64,000 nucleotides of DNA from Cohaesibacter sp. GTDB taxonomy: Bacteria > Pseudomonadota > Alphaproteobacteria > Rhizobiales > Cohaesibacteraceae. The stretch spans positions 1-64,000 of the forward strand of contig JAOXSH010000082.1 of assembly GCA_025800145.1 (NCBI GenBank), in the 5' to 3' direction. A program made the translations under genes and the position numbers. Under the pieces are notes generated by a model, which worked only from the letters and a program-made list of their open reading frames with translations, ran no database searches and was not told the origin of the DNA. Positions 10,837 through 19,322 of this stretch are shown in pieces; position 1 is the stretch's first letter; each line of letters starts with the position of its first letter.

Positions 10837-10970
10837 TCACGTTTCTCTTTCTGCCAAGGCTTTGCCGTCAAAAAGAAAGATGCCAAATGATCTGAAACCA
10901 GATCCTTGCCATCTGTTGCGACATACATAAACGGGACGCACCATAATCGCAATGGATTTATGGTTATATA

Positions 10971-11230
10971 TCTCTTGCGGCTATTCCGAGCAAAGCTCGG
11001 GCCTGCGAGGGCACGGACCATACGGTCCGGTCACCTATCGGTTCCCGGTAAAATCTATATTTTCACCATATTCTTTTGTCCTTGCACCATCGAATAGAAC
11101 GTGAGAAAAACCAGTTCTCTAGGGGAAAAGACCCCACAAAAGAAAATCCTTTCTTTTGTGACGGCCGATAGGCAAGCGCGAAGCGTGCACTCGCAGGCCG
11201 ACGCGCAAGCGGCGAATAGCCGGTAAGAGG
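10971..11230. repeat. Family B mosaic hairpin repeat array (two inverted units)
   Basis: Two units face each other around about 11095. Each has the conserved block order CGGCTATTC, short hairpin, GGCCTGCGAG, second hairpin, CCTATCGG. The hairpin stems differ between units yet pair internally: CGAGC-AAA-GCTCG and GGACC-ATAC-GGTCC in the left unit. The left unit ends in GGTAAAATCTATATTTTCACC, itself a hairpin. The right end runs into the ubiG ribosome site (GTAAGAGG). A larger array of the same family is at 34687-35060. Confidence 0.85.
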
Positions 11231-11235
11231 TAAAA

Positions 11236-11994
11236 ATGACCAAACAGGAAAATTTTGCTGGCAGCACAGTGGATGATGCGGAAATTGCCCATTTTTCTGC
11301 CATGGCAGCTGAATGGTGGAGCCCAACCGGTAAATTTCGTCCTTTGCATAAGCAAAATCCCACACGCCTTGCTTTCATCCGCGAAAATATTGTCAGCCAT
11401 TTTGGCTTGGATGCCAAAGCCCAAAGTCCCTTAAAGGGCCTCACCATGCTAGACATTGGCTGTGGTGGCGGCTTGATTTGCGAGCCTCTCACCCGCATGG
11501 GCGCAAATATGACTGGCGCTGATGCATCAGAGGTCAATATCGGCATTGCCAGCACCCATGCCAGCGAGAGCGGACTTGATATCAACTATTGTGCCACAAC
11601 CGCCGAAAGTCTGGCCGAAGCAGGCGAACAATTTGACGTGGTTCTGGCTATGGAAGTGGTGGAACATGTCAGCGATGTGCCGCTTTTCATCAAGGCTTGC
11701 ACCTCTATGGTCAAACCCGGTGGTCTGATGTTCATGTCTACTCTCAATCGCACGCTCAAAAGCTGGGCTGGTGCCATTGTTGGTGCGGAATATGTCTTGC
11801 GCTGGCTCCCCATTGGCACTCACCAATGGGATAAGTTTATCACCCCAGATGAGTTGGAAGCCGCCTTTCAAAGCACCAATCTGACCATGACCAAAAAAGA
11901 AGGCATGATCTATAACCCGCTCTTTGATCGCTGGTCACGCGGCCCCGATATGTCCATCAATTATATGGTCATGTGCGAACGGCCCCTAACATAA
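11236..11994 (+). CDS. ubiG: UbiG, ubiquinone biosynthesis O-methyltransferase
   Basis: Carries out both O-methylations of the ubiquinone ring. The 252-residue protein is typical in length, with [18 protein letters not shown] near the start, the SAM motif [19 protein letters not shown], the post-motif [13 protein letters not shown], and [18 protein letters not shown] lies six bases ahead of the ATG, and this ribosome site is the last part of the family B repeat. It is divergent from lysC, as in related genomes. Confidence 0.96.
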   Translation: MTKQENFAGSTVDDAEIAHFSAMAAEWWSPTGKFRPLHKQNPTRLAFIRENIVSHFGLDAKAQSPLKGLTMLDIGCGGGLICEPLTRMGANMTGADASEVNIGIASTHASESGLDINYCATTAESLAEAGEQFDVVLAMEVVEHVSDVPLFIKACTSMVKPGGLMFMSTLNRTLKSWAGAIVGAEYVLRWLPIGTHQWDKFITPDELEAAFQSTNLTMTKKEGMIYNPLFDRWSRGPDMSINYMVMCERPLT

Positions 11995-12066
11995 CAATCT
12001 CTTCATTCAACATGTCTCTCAGTCTTTGCTATGATGCTCTATAGATTGCTTGAGGAGAGAGATGGA

Positions 12067-13224
12067 ATGAAGAGAAAAATATGTGTTGCAATTCGTTCAA
12101 CCCTGATTCTGCTCATCACCATTATGGGCCTGAGCGCAAAGAGCCATGCCGCGCAATGTTGCGTGGCAAATGAGGGCACCACGCCGTTAAAAACACAGAT
12201 CATGGCAAGCGGACTGGATAGTCCTTGGTCTATGGCCTTTTTGCCCGATGGCTCGCTGTTGATCGCAGAACGTCCGGGCGCTTTACGCCGCCTTCATAAG
12301 AGCAAACTGTCACAGCCTTTGAAAGGCCTGCCAGAGATTGAGGAAATTGGCCAAGGGGGCTTGCTGGATTTAGCGCTTGATCCCGATTTTGACAAAACGA
12401 GCCATTTGTTCTTTTCCTATGCGCAACGATCAAAAGATGGCGGCCAGTATGGCACAAATATTGGCCGTGCCACGCTCAACCTTGCTCAAAACAGGCTGGA
12501 CAATCTGCGCATCATTTTCTCCTCCAATATCAAAAGTTCCGGTGGCCGCCATTTTGGCTCGCGCCTGCGCTTTGGAGCTGACAAAAGCCTCTATGCCACA
12601 TTAGGCGATCGTGGCACCCAAATGCGCGCCCAAGATCCCTTCGACCATGCAGGCTCTATCATTCGCATCAACCGTGATGGCTCTATCCCGCCTGACAATC
12701 CCTTTGCTGACGGCAAAAAAGCCCTGCCGGAAATCTGGTCCATTGGCCACAGAAACCCGCAAGGTGCGGCCATTCATCCCAAAACAGGCGCACTTTGGAC
12801 CCTCTCTCATGGCGCAGCTGGAGGCGATGAAATCAACCAACCCAAAGCAGGGCGCAATTATGGTTGGCCGCTTATTTCCTATGGCAGCAATTATTCGGGA
12901 CGTGGCTTTGCAAAGGGAAGCAAGGCAAGCGGGTTAGAGCAACCAATTTTCTATTGGGATCCTTCGATCGCCCCATCAGGTTTTAGTTTTTACAGCCATA
13001 AAAAGCCCCTCATTCCTGCATGGAATGGCTCGCTGTTGGCCGGGGCCTTGCGCGAGCAATATCTCTCGCGGCTTATCCTCAAAGGCGATGACATCATCAA
13101 GGAAGAGCGGTATCTGGTCTCGCAATTTGGCAGGATTCGCGATGTCAGAACCGGCCCGGACGGCGCGGTCTGGCTGCTAACGGACAGTTCAAACGGACAA
13201 GTGATCAGGCTTACACAGGAATAA
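12067..13224 (+). CDS. PQQ-dependent aldose sugar dehydrogenase-like periplasmic protein
   Basis: The product (385 residues) begins with a signal peptide (MKRKICVAIRSTLILLITIM, cleavage near SHA-AQCC), so it should be exported. The rest is the six-bladed propeller of the soluble aldose dehydrogenase family (YliI/Asd): GLDSPWSMAFLPDGSLLIAE, QGGLLDLALDPDF, LGDRG, GHRNPQGAAIHP, GDEINQPKAGRNYGWPL. GAGGAGAGA precedes the ATG at 12067; an ATG 12 codons upstream lacks such a site. It follows ubiG by 72 bases. The sugar substrate is unknown. Confidence 0.87.
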   Translation: MKRKICVAIRSTLILLITIMGLSAKSHAAQCCVANEGTTPLKTQIMASGLDSPWSMAFLPDGSLLIAERPGALRRLHKSKLSQPLKGLPEIEEIGQGGLLDLALDPDFDKTSHLFFSYAQRSKDGGQYGTNIGRATLNLAQNRLDNLRIIFSSNIKSSGGRHFGSRLRFGADKSLYATLGDRGTQMRAQDPFDHAGSIIRINRDGSIPPDNPFADGKKALPEIWSIGHRNPQGAAIHPKTGALWTLSHGAAGGDEINQPKAGRNYGWPLISYGSNYSGRGFAKGSKASGLEQPIFYWDPSIAPSGFSFYSHKKPLIPAWNGSLLAGALREQYLSRLILKGDDIIKEERYLVSQFGRIRDVRTGPDGAVWLLTDSSNGQVIRLTQE

Positions 13225-13230
13225 AGGTGG

Positions 13231-13785
13231 TCAATTGCGCTCTTCTGGCAAAATGGGCAAAGGCAGGCAATCAATGCCGTCTTCGCTCAATTCCTTGACC
13301 TCTTGCAATGTCGCATGACCATAAATGCCGCGCGTCTCAGTCTCATTAAAATGCATTTTGCGGGCTTCATCTGCAAATTTATCACCCACATAATCAGAAT
13401 TGGCGACCACTTTGTCGCGCAATTCACGCAGCTTTTGAACGATCTCTGTTTGTTGAGACAAATCGGGCTGTACTGCAAGTGATTGCTCCCCACTCCCTTG
13501 AGCTATAGTGGCAGGGACAGGCGCCTGCGATGGGGGCGTAGTCTCTTTGGCACCGTCATCTGTGACAGCCTCACGAGGGACAGATGACTGAGGACTATTG
13601 TGATTTTTATCTTGGGTGCGCGTGCCAGAAATTGCAGGGGCCATCAGCGCTTTGCTGACATGCTCTGACCCACAAGCGGGACATTGCAAAAACCCTCGCG
13701 CTTTTTGGCTATCAAAATCATCAGAATTACGAAACCAGCCTTCAAAGCCATGACCAGCCTCGCATTGAAGCGAAAATTTAATCAC
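13231..13785 (-). CDS. DUF1178 family protein
   Basis: The 184-residue protein opens with the DUF1178 zinc-ribbon-like segment (IKFSLQCEAGHGFEGWF, later LQCPACGS), which places four cysteines as a possible metal site. It ends with the conserved C-terminal part (DYVGDKFADEARKMHFNETE, GIYGHATLQE). The middle (about 60-110) is Pro/Gln/Ser-rich linker. The start is GTG behind GAGGG. It is the last gene of the comF-grxC-nitrilase operon and is tail to tail with the sugar dehydrogenase gene. Function unknown. Confidence 0.85.
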   Translation of the reverse strand: MIKFSLQCEAGHGFEGWFRNSDDFDSQKARGFLQCPACGSEHVSKALMAPAISGTRTQDKNHNSPQSSVPREAVTDDGAKETTPPSQAPVPATIAQGSGEQSLAVQPDLSQQTEIVQKLRELRDKVVANSDYVGDKFADEARKMHFNETETRGIYGHATLQEVKELSEDGIDCLPLPILPEERN

Positions 13786-13883
13786 GCCAACGCCCTCGCA
13801 TATTCAGCATGCCTCATTCGTTTCAAAAGCAGCTTGCGCCACAAAACGAAAACAGCAGCTTTTTATAGAATAAAGCAAAAGAG

Positions 13884-14720
13884 TTAAAGAGCAAAGTCTG
13901 CGTCATGCATAAGCGAGGGAACGGATCGACGGCAAGCCTGTACCTGAGCCATATCAAGATCAGCGGCAATGAAACAAGGCTCCTCGCCCGCCTCTGCCAA
14001 AATTGTTCCCCACGGATCAATGATTAAGGAATGCCCGTAAGTGCGGCGGCCATTTTCATGGACGCCCCCTTGGGCTGCGGCCAGCACAAAGGCCCCATTT
14101 TCAATGGCCCGCGCCCGCAACAAAATATGCCAATGGGCTGCCCCTGTTTTGGCCGTAAAAGCAGCAGGCACCGCCAAAAGCGAAGCACCTTTCTGGCTCA
14201 AAGCCCGATAAAGATGGGGGAAGCGCACATCATAGCAAATGGAAAACCCCAATTTGCCCCAAGGCAAGGAAGCCAGCACCAGCTCACGCCCGGCCTGAAA
14301 ACTCGCCGATTCGCGATAACTCTCACCATTGGCAAGATCCACGTCAAACATATGGATCTTGTCATACTGCGCTTTGATAGACCCATCTGAGCGAATCAAA
14401 AAAGAGCGGTTGGCCACTTTTGGTCGTCCCACATCATCCAGCCCATCAGCCAGAACCGCCATGGAGCCGATATGGAGCCAAATCCCCAACGATTTGGCAA
14501 GAGAGCACAAGCGCTTCAGCCCCTCATCCTGTTCTTGAGAGGAGATCTTTTCCAGCAATTTGGCGCGGTTCAGCTCCATTGTAGCCGTTTGTTCCGGGGT
14601 CTGGATATAGACGCACCCATGCTTTGCCGCCTGCTGGATCAAATCTTGTGCCTGATCCAGATTGGCCACAATGTCACGCCCGGCACGCAATTGCACACAG
14701 GCCGCCCTTATTTGCGTCAT
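13884..14720 (-). CDS. Carbon-nitrogen hydrolase (nitrilase superfamily, Nit-like)
   Basis: The product has about 278 residues. It shows the complete Glu-Lys-Cys triad: Glu in YIQTPEQTATME, Lys in AQYDKIHMFDVDL, and Cys in GFSICYDVRFPHLY. These contexts fit the Nit1/Nit2 branch, which hydrolyses omega-amides or deaminated glutathione. The frame starts with a TTG, but the ATG at 14720 has GGGAGAGGG just upstream. It is the third gene of the comF operon, 34 bases after grxC. The pairing with a glutaredoxin gene fits deaminated-glutathione repair, which is inference. Confidence 0.9.
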   Translation of the reverse strand: MTQIRAACVQLRAGRDIVANLDQAQDLIQQAAKHGCVYIQTPEQTATMELNRAKLLEKISSQEQDEGLKRLCSLAKSLGIWLHIGSMAVLADGLDDVGRPKVANRSFLIRSDGSIKAQYDKIHMFDVDLANGESYRESASFQAGRELVLASLPWGKLGFSICYDVRFPHLYRALSQKGASLLAVPAAFTAKTGAAHWHILLRARAIENGAFVLAAAQGGVHENGRRTYGHSLIIDPWGTILAEAGEEPCFIAADLDMAQVQACRRSVPSLMHDADFAL

Positions 14721-14754
14721 ATATCCCTCTCCCCCGATCAATCAGCCCGATCAA

Positions 14755-15009
14755 TCAGCTTGCCAATTTAACATCCAGCTGACCGGCTTTTTCCAGATCA
14801 AACAAATCATCACACCCACCCACATGTTCATCATTGATGAAAATTTGCGGGAATGTCTTGCGACCTGATTTTTTGATCATTTCCTGTTTCACATCAAAAT
14901 CAAAGGTTGCGTCATGCTCAACAAAGCTGACACCCTTATCAGACAAAAGCTTTTTCGCTGCTGTACAAAAACCGCACATCTTACGGGTATAAATGACAAT
15001 CTCAGCCAT
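14755..15009 (-). CDS. grxC: Glutaredoxin 3
   Basis: Small dithiol glutaredoxin of 84 residues that reduces disulfides with glutathione. The active site is CGFC (MAEIVIYTRKMCGFCTAAKK) rather than the common CPYC. The glutathione-binding TFPQIFINDEHVGGCDDL follows. ATG at 15009 with GGAGAGAAAA upstream is the real start; the open frame runs 56 codons further but into comF. It lies 77 bases downstream of comF. Confidence 0.94.
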   Translation of the reverse strand: MAEIVIYTRKMCGFCTAAKKLLSDKGVSFVEHDATFDFDVKQEMIKKSGRKTFPQIFINDEHVGGCDDLFDLEKAGQLDVKLAS

Positions 15010-15086
15010 TTTTCTCTCCAATTCTGCTTTCAAAACCAGAGTCATGTGATCATAAGGACATCTGGTATAAACTATAATTTCCGGCC

Positions 15087-15884
15087 TTATATGGGCATTC
15101 GCCCTGACTCTACAACCCGTGCAAAGACGATAACAAAAATTTGAGCAGCCCCGGCTCTTCGCAAGGCCCGTGCGCAAGCCTCAATCGTTGCCCCTGTTGT
15201 CATCACATCATCAATCAAAACAACGCTTCTACCCGATATGCTATGTCTGTAAGTCTCGTTTAATCGAAACGCCCCGCGCACATTGACTTCTCGTTCCTCA
15301 TCACTCAAGCCAACCTGTTGGCGCGTGGCACGCCGCCGCACCAGACAATCAGGCCAATAAGCAAGCTCTTTTTGATCAGCAATTGCCTTTGCCAGCAGAG
15401 CCGCCTGATTATAACGACGGCCAATCAAACGCCGCCAATATAGCGGAACCGGCACAACAACCAAAGGCACCGAAGAATCGGCCAAAAAATCAGCACCAGC
15501 CCGAACCATCCAGTCTCCCATAGAGACAGCAAGGTCTGTCCGGTCATAATATTTCAATTTGTGGACAAGCGCCCGCGCCGTTGCATCATAAAGCGCAACA
15601 CAACGCGCTTTATCATAAGCAGGAGGATCAGCAAGAACAGCAGGGCTAACAATATCTTCTCCAGCATCATAAGGGTAAGGCACCCCTGAAATTGGACAAA
15701 AAGGGCGATCCACCCAATGCATCTCTTGCCAGCATCCGCCGCATAAATGATTGCTATCACAGATTCCCCGACCACAATTGGCACAAACCGGAGGCCAAAG
15801 AAAAGTCGTTATAAGAGACAAAATGCCCCTTGTTTTTTGCGACATATCTAACAAAAGCCCACAATCCGTATCTTTCGCTGCCAT
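15087..15884 (-). CDS. ComF family phosphoribosyltransferase-like protein
   Basis: The 265-residue protein has the ComF N-terminal zinc-finger part (PPVCANCGRGICDSNHLCGGCW) and a C-terminal phosphoribosyltransferase fold with the PRPP loop VVLIDDVMTTGATIEACARAL. ComF proteins support DNA uptake in competent bacteria, but many are housekeeping with unclear roles. ATG at 15884 is preferred over the upstream TTG. It is the first gene of the operon running to DUF1178 and diverges from the next methyltransferase gene. Confidence 0.9.
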   Translation of the reverse strand: MAAKDTDCGLLLDMSQKTRGILSLITTFLWPPVCANCGRGICDSNHLCGGCWQEMHWVDRPFCPISGVPYPYDAGEDIVSPAVLADPPAYDKARCVALYDATARALVHKLKYYDRTDLAVSMGDWMVRAGADFLADSSVPLVVVPVPLYWRRLIGRRYNQAALLAKAIADQKELAYWPDCLVRRRATRQQVGLSDEEREVNVRGAFRLNETYRHSISGRSVVLIDDVMTTGATIEACARALRRAGAAQIFVIVFARVVESGRMPI

Positions 15885-15986
15885 ATTGACAGATCCCTGC
15901 AATAGACATAAGCCACATTTGATATGCTAGTAGCCTAGTGCCAAGAAAGGCAGCAAACAAGAAGCATACAAGTAAACGGAACATTC

Positions 15987-16892
15987 ATGACAAATTTCCC
16001 GCGTATTTTTGACCGTTCTCTCGTACAAAAACGCCGCCAAAAAGCGTGGAAAGAGTATGGCAGTGAGGCCGATTTTCTGCTCGCCCACGTCAGCTGCGAT
16101 ATGGCCGAGCGACTATCAATCGTCTTGCGAGAGTTTCCCAAAGTGCTGGAATTGGGCGGTCATAGCGGACTATTGGCCCAAAAAATCATCAAACGCCAAG
16201 GAACGGAGCTGATCATTCGTCAGGAACACCAGACGGATTATCTGGCACATGTCACACATGCAGACACAAGAACCAAAATCATCCCCCTGATTGGCGATGA
16301 AGAAGCCCTTCCCATTGCCCCGCAAAGCCTTGATCTGATTCTTTCCCCTTTGAGCTTGCACTGGGTCAATGATCTGCCCGGAAGTCTTTTACAAATCCGC
16401 AACAGTTTAAAGCCAGACGGCCTGTTTCTTGCAGCAGTATTGGGCAATGAAAGCCTGAAGGAATTACGCACCGCTTTTCTAAAAGCGGAAACAGAAGTCA
16501 GCCAAGGCGCAAGCCCCCATGTGGCGCCTTTTCCTGAATTAAAAGATATGGGCAGCTTGTTGCAACGCGCCGGTTTTGCCTTGCCTGTGGCCGATCAAGA
16601 TATGGTAACCGTGCGCTATGATACGATGTTCGATCTCATGGCTGATTTACGGAAAATGGGTGCCGCCAACGCCCTGCAAGATCGCGCAAAAAAGCCTTTG
16701 CGCCGCGATATATTGATGCGAGCAGCAGAAATTTACCAATCAGATTTTTCAGATGAAGATGGTAGAATCCGTGCCAGCTTTCAAATCTTGTCCATTTCAG
16801 GATGGGCACCCCATAAAAGCCAGCAAAAACCACTGCAACCCGGATCGGCCAAAACGCATTTTTCTAATGTACTGGTGGATAAATCGAAATAA
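15987..16892 (+). CDS. SAM-dependent methyltransferase-like protein of the NDUFAF5/BioC group
   Basis: The 301-residue protein begins FPRIFDRSLVQKRRQKAW, a hallmark of the NDUFAF5-like family. It carries the SAM-site region VLELGGHSGLLAQKI and LSPLSLHWVNDLPGSLLQIR. Mitochondrial NDUFAF5 hydroxylates an arginine of complex I and was first taken for a methyltransferase; whether this homologue does the same is inference. It diverges from comF, as in other Hyphomicrobiales. Confidence 0.83.
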   Translation: MTNFPRIFDRSLVQKRRQKAWKEYGSEADFLLAHVSCDMAERLSIVLREFPKVLELGGHSGLLAQKIIKRQGTELIIRQEHQTDYLAHVTHADTRTKIIPLIGDEEALPIAPQSLDLILSPLSLHWVNDLPGSLLQIRNSLKPDGLFLAAVLGNESLKELRTAFLKAETEVSQGASPHVAPFPELKDMGSLLQRAGFALPVADQDMVTVRYDTMFDLMADLRKMGAANALQDRAKKPLRRDILMRAAEIYQSDFSDEDGRIRASFQILSISGWAPHKSQQKPLQPGSAKTHFSNVLVDKSK

Positions 16893-16955
16893 AAACAGAG
16901 CCTCCATGTGCGGTCTTCTGCTTTTAAAATCCCATTGACTTGATACCGTAAATCA

Positions 16956-16994
16956 AACCATCCTATGGGTTAATCTTTTATACCGTTTGTATTA
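16956..16994 (-). repeat. Family A repeat, single degenerate end
   Basis: On the minus strand it reads AATACAAACGGTATAAAAGA, then the conserved TTAACCCATAGGATGG. Its outer TAATAC provides the stop codon (TAA) of the Flp pilin gene, so the repeat probably defines the 3' end of that gene. Confidence 0.7.
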
Positions 16995-17183
16995 TTGGCT
17001 GGTATCTTTAAAGACACTATCCAATTTAACACCAATTTGATCAAGCAAAGCTATCAATTTGCCGGTTAAATCCTGCGTGGCACCAACAATAAGAACACCA
17101 ATAAGCCCAACGATAATGCCATATTCCAAAGCCGTCGCGCCGCTCTCGTCCTGCCAAAATATTTTCAATCTCAATTTACACAT
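16992..17183 (-). CDS. Flp family type IVb pilin
   Basis: A 63-residue prepilin-like protein with a short basic leader, the motif DESGATALEYGIIVGLIGVL (the Glu-Tyr pair and hydrophobic helix of Flp pilins, the processing site being at Gly-Ala), and a hydrophilic tail. It would be cleaved by a TadV/CpaA-type peptidase and assembled by a Tad apparatus, but no tad/cpa genes are nearby. A TTG 14 codons upstream is possible; ATG is chosen although no strong ribosome site precedes either. The 3' end runs into a family A repeat. Confidence 0.82.
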   Translation of the reverse strand: MCKLRLKIFWQDESGATALEYGIIVGLIGVLIVGATQDLTGKLIALLDQIGVKLDSVFKDTSQ

Positions 17184-17288
17184 ATAGTATTGCAGATAAA
17201 CCGCAACCTTTCCCCATAAGCCCAACCATAAAGCATTGGATACAAAGACTAGGATAAATTCTTAAACAAAGATCTAAGTGCCCCATTT

Positions 17289-17311
17289 AAAAGTCTCCGA
17301 GCGAGACTTTT
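17289..17311. terminator. Hairpin downstream of mutT
   Basis: AAAAGTCTC pairs perfectly with GAGACTTTT around a five-base loop. It lies about 110 bases after mutT and upstream of the Flp pilin gene. It may terminate the argJ-mutT transcript, although a clean T-run is missing. Confidence 0.45.
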
Positions 17312-17322
17312 AGGCGGCATAT

Positions 17323-17395
17323 CCAGCTCTTTCCCCCTTTTCAGACCGCCCATAAGGGTACCATGACGGGTGGTCTGCAAGGGGGAGAGGGCTGG
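17323..17395. repeat. Long imperfect palindrome between mutT and the pilin gene
   Basis: The left arm CCAGCTCTTTCCCCCTTTTC and the right arm (ending AAGGGGGAGAGGGCTGG) pair over about 28 bases with few mismatches. The pairing includes AGACCGCC with GGTGGTCT. The size and sequence look like an interspersed palindromic unit rather than a simple terminator. It may also stop transcription from mutT. Confidence 0.75.
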
Positions 17396-17417
17396 CTCAG
17401 AACTTTTAAATCAGTCT

Positions 17418-17861
17418 CTAAACACCCAGCAAATCAATCAAAGGTGGAATAAGGGGAAGGTCGGCAGGCGGCATCGGATAATCGCGCAATTGTCCGGCCC
17501 GCACCCATTTCAGCGCTTGCCCTTCGCGTGATTGCGGCACCCCTTCCCAACGCCGACAAATATAAAGCGGCATCATCAAATGAAAATCCTCATAGCCATA
17601 GCTGGCAAAGGTGAGCGGCGCGAGGCAACTGTCCCACGTCTTAATGCCCAATTCCTCTTCCAATTCTCGAATGAGAGCTGTTTCGGGTCGCTCGCCAGCA
17701 TCAATCTTGCCACCAGGAAATTCCCATAATCCGGCCAGATTTTTGCCTTCCGGTCGCTGGGCAATCAGAATCCGGTTGTCAACATCCACCAAGGCCACAG
17801 CCACCACCAGCAACAATCTCACCGGCGCAACACTGCTTTGTTCATTCTTTTGCTCAACCAT
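17418..17861 (-). CDS. mutT: MutT-type Nudix hydrolase (8-oxo-dGTP diphosphatase)
   Basis: Removes oxidised dGTP from the nucleotide pool. The 147-residue protein has the full Nudix box GGKIDAGERPETALIRELEE followed by ELGI, preceded by LLVVAVALVDVDNRILIAQR and LAGLWEFPGG, typical of MutT. It sits 44 bases downstream of argJ in the same orientation; the PpiC-argJ-mutT order is a standard Hyphomicrobiales arrangement. Confidence 0.93.
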   Translation of the reverse strand: MVEQKNEQSSVAPVRLLLVVAVALVDVDNRILIAQRPEGKNLAGLWEFPGGKIDAGERPETALIRELEEELGIKTWDSCLAPLTFASYGYEDFHLMMPLYICRRWEGVPQSREGQALKWVRAGQLRDYPMPPADLPLIPPLIDLLGV

Positions 17862-17905
17862 CTTTTTAATCTTCTAAACAGAATACAAACTTATAATTTA
17901 AGCGC

Positions 17906-19153
17906 CTAACTCCGGTAATCGCCATTGATGGTGATATATCCATGGGTCAAATCGCAGGTCCAGACCGTCGCCGAACCATCGCCAACACCAAGATCAGTGC
18001 GAATGTCAATCTCCGCATTCTTCATATACTCACTGGCCGCGGCCTCGCTATAATCAGGATCACGCTGGCCTTCATGCGCCAGCCGCATAGGGCCAAACCA
18101 GATTGACAATTTATCACGATCGGCCATCTCGCCTGCTTTACCAACCGCCATCACCACACGGCCCCAATTGGCATCTTCCCCGGCAGCAGCGGTTTTGACC
18201 AACGGACTATTGGCAATGGACAGCGCCACCCGCTTGGCCGCTTCATCGCTTTGCGCCCCTTCCACGGTAATAGAAAGGAATTTGGAAACTCCTTCTCCGT
18301 CTTTTACCACCAGTTTAGCAAGGTCTTTGAGCAAGGCTGATAAGGCCTCTGAAAAGGTCTCAAGCCGCCCATCGTCAAGCTCGGAAATCTGTGCACAGCC
18401 ACGCGCCTTGGCAGCACCTGAGGCAAAAGCCATAAGCGTATCAGAGGTGGAAGTATCACTATCCACCGTAATAGCATTGAAAGAGGTCTCCACATGGCGC
18501 GAGAGCAAAGCCTGCAAAACAGGCGCATCAATCGGCGCATCCGTGAAAACAAAACTCAACATGGTTGCCATATCCGGCGCAATCATGCCGGAGCCTTTGG
18601 CAATGCCATGCAAGGTTACCCCCACACCGTCAATATCAGCACTGGCCGTTGCCACTTTCAAAAAGGTATCCGTGGTCATAGTGGCGGCGGCAGCCTTATG
18701 CCAATCGACAAGGGAGCCTGCACCCCCTTCCATCAAACGGGCCATATGCATGGTGATAAAATCAGGATCCATTGGCTCACCAATCACGCCTGTTGAGGCC
18801 ATAAACACCTCGAACGGGCTACAATCCGCCAATTTGGCAGCAGCATCAGCCACCGCCTTGACAGAACTTGCCCCATAACTGCCCGTAAACGCATTGGCAT
18901 TGCCAGCATTGACCACCAACATGCGCGCAGCCCCTTGCTCCTGATGGGCCTTGCACCAATCAACGGGAGCCGAACAACATTTGGACTTGGTATAAACCCC
19001 GGCAACGCTGGTGCCTTCATCCATGGCAACCACCAGCAAATCATCCCGTCCCTGATATTTCATACCCATGGCAGCGCTCATGGGGCGAAAACCGTCCAAA
19101 GCATCCATTTGCGGAAAGTCTTCTGGGGCAAAGGGAGAGGGGTGCAGGTCCAT
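17906..19153 (-). CDS. argJ: ArgJ, glutamate N-acetyltransferase / amino-acid acetyltransferase
   Basis: Transfers acetyl from N-acetylornithine to glutamate, and often makes N-acetylglutamate from acetyl-CoA, in arginine synthesis. The product has about 415 residues. The self-cleavage site with the nucleophilic threonine is in KGSGMIAPDMATMLSFVFTD; MAKAGEDANWGRV-like and DLTHGYITING segments are also present. The frame continues 24 codons upstream without homology, so the ATG at 19153 is used. It lies between the PpiC gene and mutT. Confidence 0.95.
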   Translation of the reverse strand: MDLHPSPFAPEDFPQMDALDGFRPMSAAMGMKYQGRDDLLVVAMDEGTSVAGVYTKSKCCSAPVDWCKAHQEQGAARMLVVNAGNANAFTGSYGASSVKAVADAAAKLADCSPFEVFMASTGVIGEPMDPDFITMHMARLMEGGAGSLVDWHKAAAATMTTDTFLKVATASADIDGVGVTLHGIAKGSGMIAPDMATMLSFVFTDAPIDAPVLQALLSRHVETSFNAITVDSDTSTSDTLMAFASGAAKARGCAQISELDDGRLETFSEALSALLKDLAKLVVKDGEGVSKFLSITVEGAQSDEAAKRVALSIANSPLVKTAAAGEDANWGRVVMAVGKAGEMADRDKLSIWFGPMRLAHEGQRDPDYSEAAASEYMKNAEIDIRTDLGVGDGSATVWTCDLTHGYITINGDYRS

Positions 19154-19271
19154 CACACAGATCCTTGAAAGCAAGCACTGGTAGCAAAAGCACCAGCCAA
19201 ACAAAAAGAGAGGCTGAAAAATCAACCTCTCTCTCTTAACTTTTCTTATCGATCAGGAAAAGCCCACTTTC

Positions 19272-19289
19272 AAAAAAGCCAGCTTTTTT
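19272..19289. terminator. Small A/T-rich hairpin between PpiC gene and argJ
   Basis: AAAAAAG and CTTTTTT flank a four-base loop CCAG just past the PpiC gene stop codon. It could weakly attenuate transcription into argJ. Confidence 0.35.
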
Positions 19290-19322
19290 ACCGCCCAATA
19301 ACAGGCGAAAGACCAATTGAGC

